A stretch of DNA of 64,000 nt from Brachycybe producta (lineage: Eukaryota > Arthropoda > Diplopoda > Playtdesmida > Andrognathidae), in the NCBI GenBank assembly GCA_036925085.1, contig JAUPFP010000026.1, positions 474,001 to 538,000 of the forward strand. The letters are read 5' to 3'. Below the pieces are notes generated by a model. It saw only the letters and a list, made by a program, of their open reading frames with translations. It was not told the origin of the DNA and did no database searches. Position numbers and translations under genes: made by a program. Every line of letters starts with the position of its first letter. Position 1 is the stretch's first letter. Below are positions 54,901 to 64,000 of the stretch, one piece after another.

Positions 54901-55374
54901 GCCCATCTGCCATTAGGCTTTAGGCCACCCATGCTTCTGGGTACACCCATAAAACCAGTATCCATCAACTGGGCAACCCCACAGCCAAAGATTAGCTGGG
55001 CTGGCACCCAGGTTGTCTCTAAAGAAGTGTTCCCAAATAATACACATGAATGTCAATTCCCAGCTGAGAAATAGGATGATATGTCACCCATTTCTCAACT
55101 AATGTTGCCATTATTGATGTAGAATATCTACATTAGTGTTGTCTGCACTGCATGTTGCAAACTAGTGTTACACTGTATGCACTCCTAGTCCAAGTAATTA
55201 TATTTAGTCAGTTTTTTCTGTGCTATCCTCTTCATTAGCAGTACTACTTGCAGATGTGCTTCTGGGTTCCCCATGTACCGCATAGCAAAAAGAGACTGCT
55301 GCTGCAAAGTACGGAAATGATGGTAACAGGTCTGCCTTTAAAAGTTCTCAAAAATAAACTGGCCACAGCACATT
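54901..55374. other. Unassigned
   Basis: No gene or repeat recognised. Confidence 0.5.
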
Positions 55375-55870
55375 TTAATACTGGCCAGCATTATTGACTG
55401 CCACAACTTGATGATTGTGAGCAGTCACTTTCTCTGGAAGCAAGCAACGATACAAGATGGGATCAACCTTGTCAGACTCATTTGCTTCATATGGGCAATG
55501 GCCATACATATTTGTGAGCCGAAAGTATTTGAAGTAGCAATTAAAAGGGCCATGGCCTGTCAGCAGCTGTACCAGATGTCCTGATAAAATGGCTCCATCC
55601 AGAGTCACACTGAGGATCCAACCATAAAGATGACGACCAGTGTTCACTGTATTCCACATTGACTGCCACATGTGCACTACCTCAGCCTGAACATCTATGT
55701 GCAAGCTAGACTGATGAATACTACGGTCAGTTATCTTCTGTGCTGTTGTCCACTGTCAAGCAAGTGTATCTACTCGTTCAGTCCAGGTATAGCCAACATG
55801 TGCCTTGATCCAGGCTAAGCGAATATGCCAACCATATAAGAGAAAACAGCACAATTCAGGTTTTACCCGG
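55375..55870 (-). pseudogene. LINE ORF2 C-terminus (RNase H and tail)
   Basis: On the minus strand, LAWIKAHVGYTW near 55815 resembles the last RNase H block (W-x-K-A-H-x-G) of R1/I-type LINEs. After a stop, the frame 55375..55704 reads WQSMWNTVNTGR, LVQLLTGHGPFNCYF and YGHCPYEANESD. This is the typical LTGHG-x-F and Cys-containing end of ORF2. The remainder of the element is not found nearby. Confidence 0.7.
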
Positions 55871-56910
55871 GGGTACATGTTTGACCAAACCACCACATGT
55901 CATGGGCCAAACTTATGCATTAGTCTGTCGGCAAACCAGTCATAATATGCCAAATTTCCTGTCTTGTCAAATTATGCAACATGTTGACTGCGATGGGAGA
56001 CTGTGTTTGGACTGCCGTTTTCTAACGTTTTCTAACCGCAGTCCAGAAAAGGCTGCAATAGCCGACATCATTAACAAGATGCCGAAAAAAAACCACAATG
56101 TTGTAAGTTGCCAACTACTGTGTGTCAAACAAATTAGACAAAACAGGAGATCAGCTACTGGTGATAAGGGGTAAACTGAACCCTTGTGCGTTCTTCCAGA
56201 AAAAATGTTAAGAACACTTGACCTGGGACCTACACCTTATTTTGAGAAAAATTTATGGCAACAAAACCATCTACATTGCAGAGTTCGAAGATATCACCAC
56301 TGCACACAGTTGGAGTTCCCTGCCGTGATGCAGACACTTCACTGGACTTCTCTAGCAGCATACCATTAAATGGATTGCACACTTTTGATTACCAAATGAT
56401 GATAACAAAATCTCATGGGCAATCAAGAAGCTCAATTTCTTCTTTCTGGCCGGAATGTTTGCATAAGCCATGAAACATTCAGAGCTTTATGCTGATTAAT
56501 GCAGAAACATATCACATAATTCATCCAAATGAGGATGAAACTGTTAGTAGCATCACTCAATAAAAGTCTATAAATTGCCTGGTCTACAGAAATATTCCTA
56601 TAATGCACCAAAAGACCACTGTCATGATTTCTTCCTCTTCTGTACTCAAAGAGAAGATAAACTCCTGGATAAATAAAATTCGTTTACAAGAAATCGACTG
56701 GCCAATAAAAAAGACAAATGCGAGCCAGTCGAGTCAGCAGAATCAACCAAGCAACACAATTTACAGAAGAAAGCAAGCGGGCCCAAGAATAAGTGAACAA
56801 ATGAAAAAGGCAACAAATGAAAACAACCAAAACAAGCAGAAAACCCAGAGAAGACAACATCAAGGACCTATCACCTGTTTAGATATCAAGAGATGGGCTA
56901 CAAATCATAC
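55871..56910. other. Unassigned
   Basis: A few plus-strand frames (55881..56174, 56603..57004) have no recognisable motif. The latter is Gln/Asn/Lys-rich and could be gag debris. Confidence 0.4.
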
Positions 56911-57313
56911 TGTAATGACCCGACTGGTCCGTTACAATACCCCCAAAAAATTTGACCAAATTAACCCGGCACCAGGCTCCGAACAGATGGGATTGTACTC
57001 CTAGCAGCCCTCTGCATGGTTGAGGGGAGGCGTCGACTCCACCAAAACCTCCCTTGCCAGAAACAACGGTTTGATGACTGCAGCATGATGCAACATGACT
57101 TGCAGTGGAACCAGACACAAGTTAGCGGCCGACACAAGATGGAAGCAGACGTTGAATTCTCATATGAATCTCTCTCACCCCACGGCAACTCCCCCCAAAA
57201 AAACACAACACAGTTATAGTTAAAAGAAATAAAATGTATTTATTTACACTTACGATTTAAATGTATTGCAGTATTTACAGAAGTGGCTGACCAATTCAGC
57301 CAGCCAAAACAAG
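56911..57313 (-). repeat. LTR 3' part, interrupted by element E
   Basis: Read on the minus strand it ends TATTGTAACGGACCAGTCGG...CATTACA, like the LTR of A. It has a donor-like GTAAGT (57248..57253) just before AATAAA (57239..57244). The 5' part of this LTR is absent and should lie beyond the far side of element E, outside the window. No primer-binding site follows its end, so it is a solo or 3' LTR. Confidence 0.75.
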
Positions 57314-58037
57314 TGTGGCAACCTGGTCCGCTCAATTTTTAATTTTTGATTGAGCAGACGAATGTTCCTGCCTGACAGCTACAGTAGGCTGTTGGGACGG
57401 ACGCCATTTTGGTGCCAGCAGACCTCTCACCATGAAGTCTATATCTGAAAAGTCAGATGTGACCTCTGTCCCCTTCAGGTGGAGTTGCCTGGAGGTTTCC
57501 TGTGGCCTGGTCAGCCACAGGATCTGGGCAGTGTGTTGTGGGCAGCTGTATGGACTAGACCTGTGGGTGGAGGTCTGGTTGACCTCCACTGGCCAGCTCA
57601 TATGTTTTCATCTTTTGTTTGCCTTTGGCCTGTTGGCCTTTTGCCTTTGTATAAAGTGCTTTTGGGGCTGGTCAAACAGACGAGCCCTTTACTGTAAATA
57701 TCATCATTGCCTTCACTCAACGTAAGTGTGATTAAAACACTTTCTCATCACTTTTACTTTGTGTCCGTGTGTTTTCTTGGGGGTTTACCGCGGGAGGGTG
57801 GGTTTTCAGTTGGGGAAACTCCACCATCCTTTCCGACCTCTTTCGGCCGGTAAATCGTGTCACCGTTGTGACACCGTCGAGGGAAGCTCTGCGCCAGCAC
57901 CACCCGAGGGGTGCACCGTGGGAAAGGCGGCTGCGGGTACGGTCCCGTCCCCGTCGTCGGAGCTCTGTTACCGGTAAGTGGGAACATTTTAAAGTTTTTG
58001 TTTAAAGCGTATTGTAACGGTCCGGCGGGACGTTACA
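57314..58037 (+). repeat. 5' LTR of element E
   Basis: It begins TGTGGCAACCTGGTC and ends GGACGTTACA. Donor-like GTAAGT at 57722..57727 precedes ATTAAA at 57731..57736. A second GTAAGT is at 57974..57979. The region after 57780 is rich in ACCG words as in A. Confidence 0.85.
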
Positions 58038-58052
58038 ATTGGTGGAGGCGCC
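58038..58052 (+). promoter_or_regulatory. Primer-binding-site-like sequence, element E
   Basis: ATTGGTGGAGGCGCC follows the LTR, differing from that of A at one base. Confidence 0.65.
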
Positions 58053-58139
58053 GGGTACCTGTACCCCGCCTTTCGCATGGTGATTTACCGGGAGTTCGAC
58101 CGTTTAGTCGGTCGAACCACCGTGCAGTGAGAGTACGCC

Positions 58140-58650
58140 ACTGGGCGCGGACTTTGGTCCGTGGGACAGCGGCGGAAACCACCGTTTCACCGTATATTTA
58201 CCGTTATTCACCGTGGGGAATGGACTCCGGTCCATTGTACCGTGGTGAACGGTAAATCTACCGCACTTTACCGTTAATTTGCCGTGGTGCGGACTTCGGT
58301 CTGTCGTATCACGTTAACTAACGGTAAAGTTTTACCGTAATTTTACCATTGATCCACCTGGGGGAGCGGACTTCGGTCCGTTGTACCGTGGTGAACGGTA
58401 AATTTACCGTCGAACTACCGTGGGGCACGGACTACGGTCCGTGGTACCGTGGTTTTCGGTGGTGTACGGTGTTGTACCGCAAGTACACCGGGGAAAACGG
58501 ACTTTTGTCCATTATACCACGGTAGAAACTGGTAGGGTCAAACTCTGACCATACATTACCGTGGAACACGGACTTTTTTCCGTGATTCTGCAGTTTCGCA
58601 CGGTTCCATTCGTTTGTTATGGTATTTTACGGACTTTTGTCCGTGAGTTT
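58140..58650 (+). repeat. Leader array of tetraloop hairpins (8 units)
   Basis: Hairpins with GGAC/GTCC-centred stems occur at about 58147, 58219, 58289, 58366, 58426, 58497, 58567 and 58629, a step of 60 to 77 bases. Loops are TTTG, TCCG, TTCG, TTCG, TACG, TTTT, TTTT and TTTT. Four of the eight are UNCG-type, closed by C-G, a class known for high stability. The stem of the second unit (AATGGAC/GTCCATT) has changed on both sides and still pairs. Confidence 0.85.
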
Positions 58651-58721
58651 ACCGTTTTCGACGGTGGAAATTTGTTATCTGGTGGCTTTGTCCAGATTTT
58701 ACCGTTCATTTACGGTGAAAA

Positions 58722-60535
58722 ATGGAACCAGCCCCAAAAGTACCGACTGAAGGTCGGGAAATTGGTGCAGATGCGGGTTTGGAGTTACGCAGCCGCGTAG
58801 TCGACCGTCCCCTTGGGGGCGGAAGGCGGAGATCCCCTGGAAACAGGGGAACCAAGCAGTAGCGTAGATGGGGATTTCCCGGAGGACTGGGTCACGGTGC
58901 GGAAACGCCGCCGTGACATTCTTCCAGGAGAATACCCGTTGGAAGACAGTGGATCCGATGGTGATCTCATCGGGGATGACGATCGGTCGCGGCCGATTGT
59001 CCAAGCTTCCACCACCACTCGTCCGGTTGGATGGGGCGGTCAGCCCCTTCGGGACCTGGTGGAGATCCCCGATGAGACTGCCCGGGAGGACCGGGCCTTT
59101 TTGGCCACACTCTCCGAGCGGCAACTCAGGGAGATCACTTACGGGATAGATGTCCTTCGGTTGGAAGGACGGCTGTCTCGGTCAGTGGTCGAACCAAGGG
59201 ATGTGCCAGTGTATTCACTGTTGCCCGTGCGTGAAAGTGCCACGGGAGGAGGTCTAGCTGGTGCAGGCCAGGCGGGAACCTCCGAGGGAAGCACCCTGGC
59301 CATATCCTAGGGGGATTGGCCAGGGAGCTCCTCCCGCACCCGGACAGCAGCCAAGAATTCAGTTGATGATACCCTCGGAGTCCGAGTCTGACGTTTCGGG
59401 AAACTGGAGCAGGCAGCCTCGCAGGTTTAGTGCCGCTGCTTGGACGCCCGCTCCAGCGGTTCCAGTGGAGGTTCAGGCGTTTGGGTTCTTTAACCCGGTC
59501 CACTCATTTGCTCATTACAACGGCAGAGAGGACTTGACGCCTTTTCTCCGCAAGTTCGAAGCGAAGGCCCAAGCTCATCGCTGGACGGACAAGTCCCGAT
59601 GCAGTTTCTTTACGTTTCTGCTGGACGGTCCGGCGGAAGAATATTATGCCACTTTGGTGGAAACTCTTCCTGACCTGACCTGGGCTGAGCTGAAGAATGC
59701 TATGCGTAGCCGCTTCAGCACCAGTAACCAGGCTCGCCTCTGTTTTGGCAAATTCGAATTGATGAAACAGGGGGCTACTGAGTCTGTGCAGGCATTCTAC
59801 TGGCGGTTCTTGGAACTGTCCGACCGAGTGTCTCCGGGCGAAGACGAGAGCTGTCGGCTCATTCGCTTCAAACGGAAACTCCAGACGGCCATCACTGATC
59901 AGTTGATCGGTTGCAAGGCCGGTACGGTGGAGGCATATGCCCGAAAGGCACGGCTGGTCGAAGCCGATTTGCTTCTGGTAGGTAAATTACCTACCCGTAC
60001 AAGAGGGGTTCCCCAGGACCAGGCTAACGCTCCGTCCTCCGGAACCACGGCTAGCTCTGGGAGCTCTGCCAAGGCTTCATCTTCGAGCCAAACGGGTGCG
60101 AAGGCTGCTGCACCGTCCAAGTCGGACAAAGCAGGAGCCAAGACCGGAGGCAAGAAGAAGAAGCAGGCGGGCTCTGGCGGAGGTCAGCCGGCGGCAACGC
60201 CTCGAAGTGCGGACCGTACAGGAGATTCACTCCGGCGACTAGGTCCTTGTTTCGGGTGTAACCAGATGGGTCACCTGAGGAAGGATTGTCCGAAGGCTGC
60301 GGACAAAGGACAGGTTGCCAGAGTGGTGCCTGACGAGAGTCAGGGCCTCCAGCCAACCGCTGGTGTTGCACCAGTTTGGCTGGAGGGTCGGAAGTACCTG
60401 GCCATACCTGGAAATACCCACTGGGTAATTTCCGGGTCCGCAGACCTCGCCAGAGGCACCCCTGCCTTCCGCAGGACATCCACATATTTGGAGACCGCCC
60501 GGAGGTACGTCCCTCGTTCAGAGCTCAGGCCGTGA
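58722..60535 (+). pseudogene. Gag of element E
   Basis: The first ATG after the leader (58722) opens a frame that stops at about 58860. The neighbouring frame continues (58813..59310, EDWVTVRKRRRD), and the capsid part lies in a third stretch, 59261..60535. The latter has TPFLRKFEAKAQAHRWTD, FFTFLLDGPAEEYY, FYWRFLELSDRVSPGED, a Ser/Lys-rich linker and the knuckle CFGCNQMGHLRKDC (about 60247..60288). At its end, past about 60400, the frame reads into the inverted segment and stops. Two frame changes break it. Confidence 0.82.
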
Positions 60536-60625
60536 CAGGCACCTGAGCTTTGAAGCTTTACCGGTCGCACACCACTCAGTTCGGTGGCGACCGGCGGCGG
60601 TTTAACGAGGATCTCTCCTCGTCTT
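60400..60625 (-). other. Inverted segment at the gag-pol boundary
   Basis: On the minus strand this stretch encodes YLRAVSKYVDVLRKAGVPLARSADPEITQWVF. That is the sequence which elements A (7690 on) and D (29545 on) carry in the plus direction between gag and protease. Flanking sequence on both sides is colinear with A. About 220 bp are inverted; breakpoints are approximate. Confidence 0.85.
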
Positions 60626-60657
60626 CCACGAGTCGATAGTAGAACTGGCCATCGTGA

Positions 60658-63600
60658 ACGGTGGCCTCCACGTTGGAGGCCGTGTGCAGCCAGCTGGATC
60701 GCTGGTTTGCCCCCTCACCCTATATGCCTAGTGGTGAGGTGCTGGATCGTGCGATCATCGAGCAGGCGGGAGGAGTTGGTGCGCCCATACCTCCTGTTGT
60801 GCCTGGGGAGTCTCTGGTTTGTGAGACTGTGCCCCAGTCTTCTGCACGTCTGGGATTACCGTCCGGTGTGGACGGTAAGGTGGACGGGAGGCAGAAGATC
60901 GATGGTGGGAGCCCGCGGGTTCCCATCCCTGAGCTTCAGAGCCGGGCCTACGATGTAGGTTCACCGAGGGTGTGGGTGTCGATAGGCGATCGTCTGTTGG
61001 AGATGATCGTAGACACCGGGGCCGACGTGTCGGTCCTAAGCATTACGGCGGCACGAGTGATGGAGTTGCCTATAGAGGAACTGGCGGTTCCTTCATTCCT
61101 TCTTGGAATGGGTGGGCACTCCATCGAGGTAGTAGGGGTCACAAATGTGGAATTGACCATCCACAAGAAAACCATCAAGGTGCCTCTCCTTTTGGTGAAA
61201 GGAGAGGGCGAAGCGTTGTTGGGCGTTGATCACGCCTCACGTTTCGGCTTGATGGTGGATATCGTGCACCGGAAGGTTTACTTCCGGGAGGATGTCTGGA
61301 CGGCACATCCAGATGCCCTCCAAGCTGCATTCACCGATCGAGCGCTTGCAGAACCTAGGGAGGTGGAAGCAATTCCATCACCGATACCAGGGGCTTTGCC
61401 TCAGGGACGGCAACTCCCAGTGGATCCGCCTGCACTCGAGCAGGTTGACGGGTGGGTGAACATTGTTTCACCAGAGGTGCCCGAGACCAGAACCTCTATC
61501 GGGCGCGGAGAAGTTTGTTCTCTGCGACTGAGGGAAAATGTCTGGCTACCAGCAAACGTACGACGTGTCGTATCCGTGACGTTGGTAGAGCATGCCGGCC
61601 CTGGCCAGCTGCTTCTCGTGGAGCCGCACCGGAAAGCCTTAGGTGGACGTGGTGTGTTGGCAGTAGCAGGTATTGCTGCAGCTAACCGGCTTGGCACGTA
61701 CGATATATGGCTTGAAAACGTGGGGAATGCACCCATTGCCCTGGAAACAGGAGAGGGTGTAGCCACGGCTCAAGCTGTGGAGGCTGCCATTGTGGTGGGG
61801 CTGGAAGAGCCGTCTAAGTTGAGAGGGGGAGACCCCACTCAGAGGACGGTTCGACCAGGGAAGTCCTCGTCTAAGTTGAGAGGGGCGTCCGGAAACGGAC
61901 GCCAAGTGCTCAACGTGGCGACGGCTCCCACTCTCGAAGAGTGTCTTAAGATTGGTCCCAATCTGAAGCCTGAAGAGGCGAGACGGCTTCGAGAGTTCCT
62001 GCTGGCACGCCGGGATCATTTCGCGTTCGACTTCACAGAGTTGGGTGAAACCTCTCTGGTCGAACATACGATCGATACCGGTGGGCAACTTCCGGTGCGT
62101 GAAGGATTGCGTCGAACCGCTCCAGCGGTCAGAGCAGTCGAGAAAGAAGAGGTGGTGAAGATGTTGGATGCAGGGGTTATCCAACCTTCGCGTAGTCCCT
62201 ACGCGAGCCCTATCTTGCTTGTCCGCAAGAAGGATGGTGGCTTTCGTTTTTGCGTGGACTACCGGAAACTGAATGCCCAGACAAAGCTGGATCAGTATCC
62301 GTTGCCTCGCATCGATGATGCACTCGACTCATTGGCCGGTGCGAAGTTCTTCGCTACCTTGGACCTGGCTAGTGGTTACTGGCAGGTTCGGATGGCTGAG
62401 CCAGACGTTGAGAAAACGGCATTTACTTGCTGTCAAGGTCTGTTTGAGTTCCGGAAAATGCCTTTCGGACTCTGTAATGCTCCAGCCACCATGCAGAGAG
62501 CGCTAGACCTCTTATTGGCAGGACATAAGTGGGAGTCTTGTCTGGTGTACCTGGACGATATTATCGTCTTTGGGAACACTTTCGAGCAGTTTCTCGAGAG
62601 ACTCTCCACTGTCCTTGGACTGTTACGAGGGGCGGAGCTGAAACTCCAGCCGAAGAAATGTTTCTTTGGCTTTAACAAAGTACGTTATCTCGGTCACGTA
62701 GTAAGTGCCGAGGGAGTTGCTCCGGACCCGGATCTCGTGCGGGCAGTCCAGGAGTTTGATGTCCCGACGACAGTGACAGGCGTCCGCAGTTTTCTCGGAC
62801 TGGCCGGTTACTATCGAAGGTTCATCAAGGACTTCGCCAAGGTGGCAAGGCCTTTGCACGATCTGACGAAGAAAGATGCGTCCTTCGAGTGGTCGGATCA
62901 GTGCAAACTAGCGTTTGCTCGGTTAAAGGCATTTTTAACCGAAGCGCCGGTACTCACCATGTACGATCCGCGTGGTGAGGTAATTATCCATACCGACGCT
63001 AGTGGGTACGGCTTGGGAGTCGTGGTTTACCAGAAGTTACCGGAGGACAGTGTCCCCCGTGTTCTGGCATACGCAAGCCGACTCATGAAAGGAGCGGAAA
63101 CACGGTATTCGGTCACCGAGCAGGAATGCTTGGCGGTCATGTTTGCCGTGGGTAAATTCCGTCCTTACCTCTTTAACCGGGAGTTTGTGATCGTGACAGA
63201 TCACCATGCTCTTTGTTATCTGCAGACAGCCAAAAACCTGCAAGGCAGGTTGGGGCGTTGGCAGATGCAGCTTCAAGAGTACCGGTTTAAGGTTCAGTAT
63301 AGGAAGGGAACACTGCACGTGGATGCCGACGCGTTGAGTCGGTATCCTGTTCGTGATGTGGCGGACCTTTCCTTACCTGAATACGTCGAAGCCGACGTAG
63401 GTGAGGTTATTTACCACATCCGTTCCGAGGTGGATTGGGTCAAGGAGCAAGAGGCCGATGACTGGTGCTCCAAAGTGAAGAGTGAAATCTTCCGTGACCC
63501 CAACTCGAACCTCCGGTTCAAGTTCGTGGTGGCAGATGACTTGTTGTTTGCTATCAGGTCCATCCAGGATCGGTTGAGAACTGTGTTGGTAGTTTCGAAG

Positions 63601-64000
63601 TCATGCAGGGCTTTCTGCCTAAGGAAGCTACATGACATTCCCGAAGCTGGTCACTTCGGGATGTTTAAGACCTACCAGAGACTGCGCTCACGCTTCTACT
63701 GGATCGGTATGAAGCGGGACACTGCCGAATATGTTAAGTCATGTTTGGTGTGTCAGAGAGCGCGACAGTTCGCTCGAAGTCAGGGATTTCTCCAACCGAT
63801 TGTGCCGGAGTACCCAGTTGATACCTGGGGAATGGACTTCGTTGGACCGTTTCCTGCCTCCGTGGGTGGAGTCACCTATGTATTAATCATGGTTGACTAT
63901 TTCACCCGGTACGGTGTGGCAAGGGCGGTACGAAGGGCCACGGCCGCCTGTGTGGTGAAATTTCTGAAAGACGAGATCCTTTCGGTGTATGGTACACCGA
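60658..64000 (+). CDS. Pol of element E (partial, open to window end)
   Basis: One frame stays open from 60658 to the window edge, over 1,110 codons; ATG at 60724 is the first Met. In order: a segment like A (STLEAVCSQLDRWFAP), protease with IVDTGADVSVLS (about 61006..61041) and LLGVDHASRFGL, and RT with SPILLVRKKDGGFRFCVDYRK and an intact YLDDIIVF (about 62548..62571). RNase H follows with HTDASGYGLGVVVYQ, EQECLAVMFA and TDHHALC. The integrase has HDIPEAGH and CLVCQRAR (the HHCC zinc site) and WGMDFVGPFP. No lesion is seen in these domains. The upstream inversion removes its link to gag, so how it could be expressed is unclear. Confidence 0.9.

Larger units (their letters stand above)
57314..64000 (+). 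mobile_element. Gypsy-type element E, cut by the window edge
   Basis: The best preserved copy of the lineage: 5' LTR, primer-binding-like site, tandem-hairpin leader, gag and a pol frame open to the end of the window. CpG sites are largely retained, so it is younger than C and D. An inverted segment at the gag-pol boundary and frame changes in gag mean this copy is defective. Whether it carries ORF3 and a 3' LTR cannot be seen. Confidence 0.88.

Noticed and set aside
57754..58255. Several short plus and minus frames over the E LTR and leader
   Set aside because: They arise from GC-rich ACCG repeats in the LTR and hairpin leader; no start context or family similarity.
1..64000. CRISPR arrays, bacterial operons, tRNA or rRNA genes
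   Set aside because: Repeats present are transposon or minisatellite types without CRISPR-like spacing or cas genes; no cloverleaf or rRNA core sequence was recognised, though a tRNA scan was not possible.

Overview
This window looks like animal nuclear DNA, probably from an arthropod or another invertebrate. It is AT-rich and packed with transposable elements of many ages. The only host gene recognised is a Wnt gene on the minus strand. Two of its exons, at 36353..36671 and 22364..22861, splice in frame and end in the cysteine-rich Wnt C-terminus, and the protein resembles Wnt10. The 13.5-kb intron between them is filled with retroelement debris. I recognise no tRNA, rRNA, CRISPR or bacterial-type operon.

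Region by region: 1..3480 holds a copia-like LTR and unassigned sequence. A Penelope-like GIY-YIG remnant (3481..4116, minus) is interrupted by Gypsy element A (4117..16648, plus, 12.5 kb). A has both LTRs, a leader made of about nine short hairpins, decayed gag and pol, and an extra ORF3 after pol. 16649..22321 holds LINE debris, an LTR fragment, a roughly 61-bp minisatellite and large palindromes. The Wnt intron (22862..36352) holds a solo LTR, a perfect 98-bp palindrome, and two related Gypsy copies joined head to head (C, minus, 25017..29345; D, plus, 29350..about 35480).

37197..53271 is a full-length but decayed Polinton (Maverick) with long terminal inverted repeats and an exact 6-bp target duplication, ATCATG. 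It carries the usual modules: packaging ATPase, integrase, capsid-like protein, adenain-like protease and protein-primed-type DNA polymerase B. It also carries cargo: an intact Bcl-2-like ORF, a degenerate IAP-type RING and a dUTPase. A piggyBac element with an intact 613-residue transposase (50617..53144) sits in the right terminal repeat at a TTAA, and a short mariner-type element sits in the capsid/protease interval. 53278..56910 holds LINE fragments and a MITE. A second Gypsy element, E (57314 to the window edge), is nested in an LTR of another copy; its pol frame is open from 60658 to the end, but the gag-pol boundary is inverted.

The two most interesting systems are (1) the Gypsy lineage with a tandem hairpin leader, LTR splice-donor motifs, a conserved acceptor and an ORF3 of unknown function, and (2) the Polinton with candidate anti-apoptotic cargo. 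Coordinates of decayed elements without exact termini are approximate. All homology calls were made by eye from motifs, without database searches.
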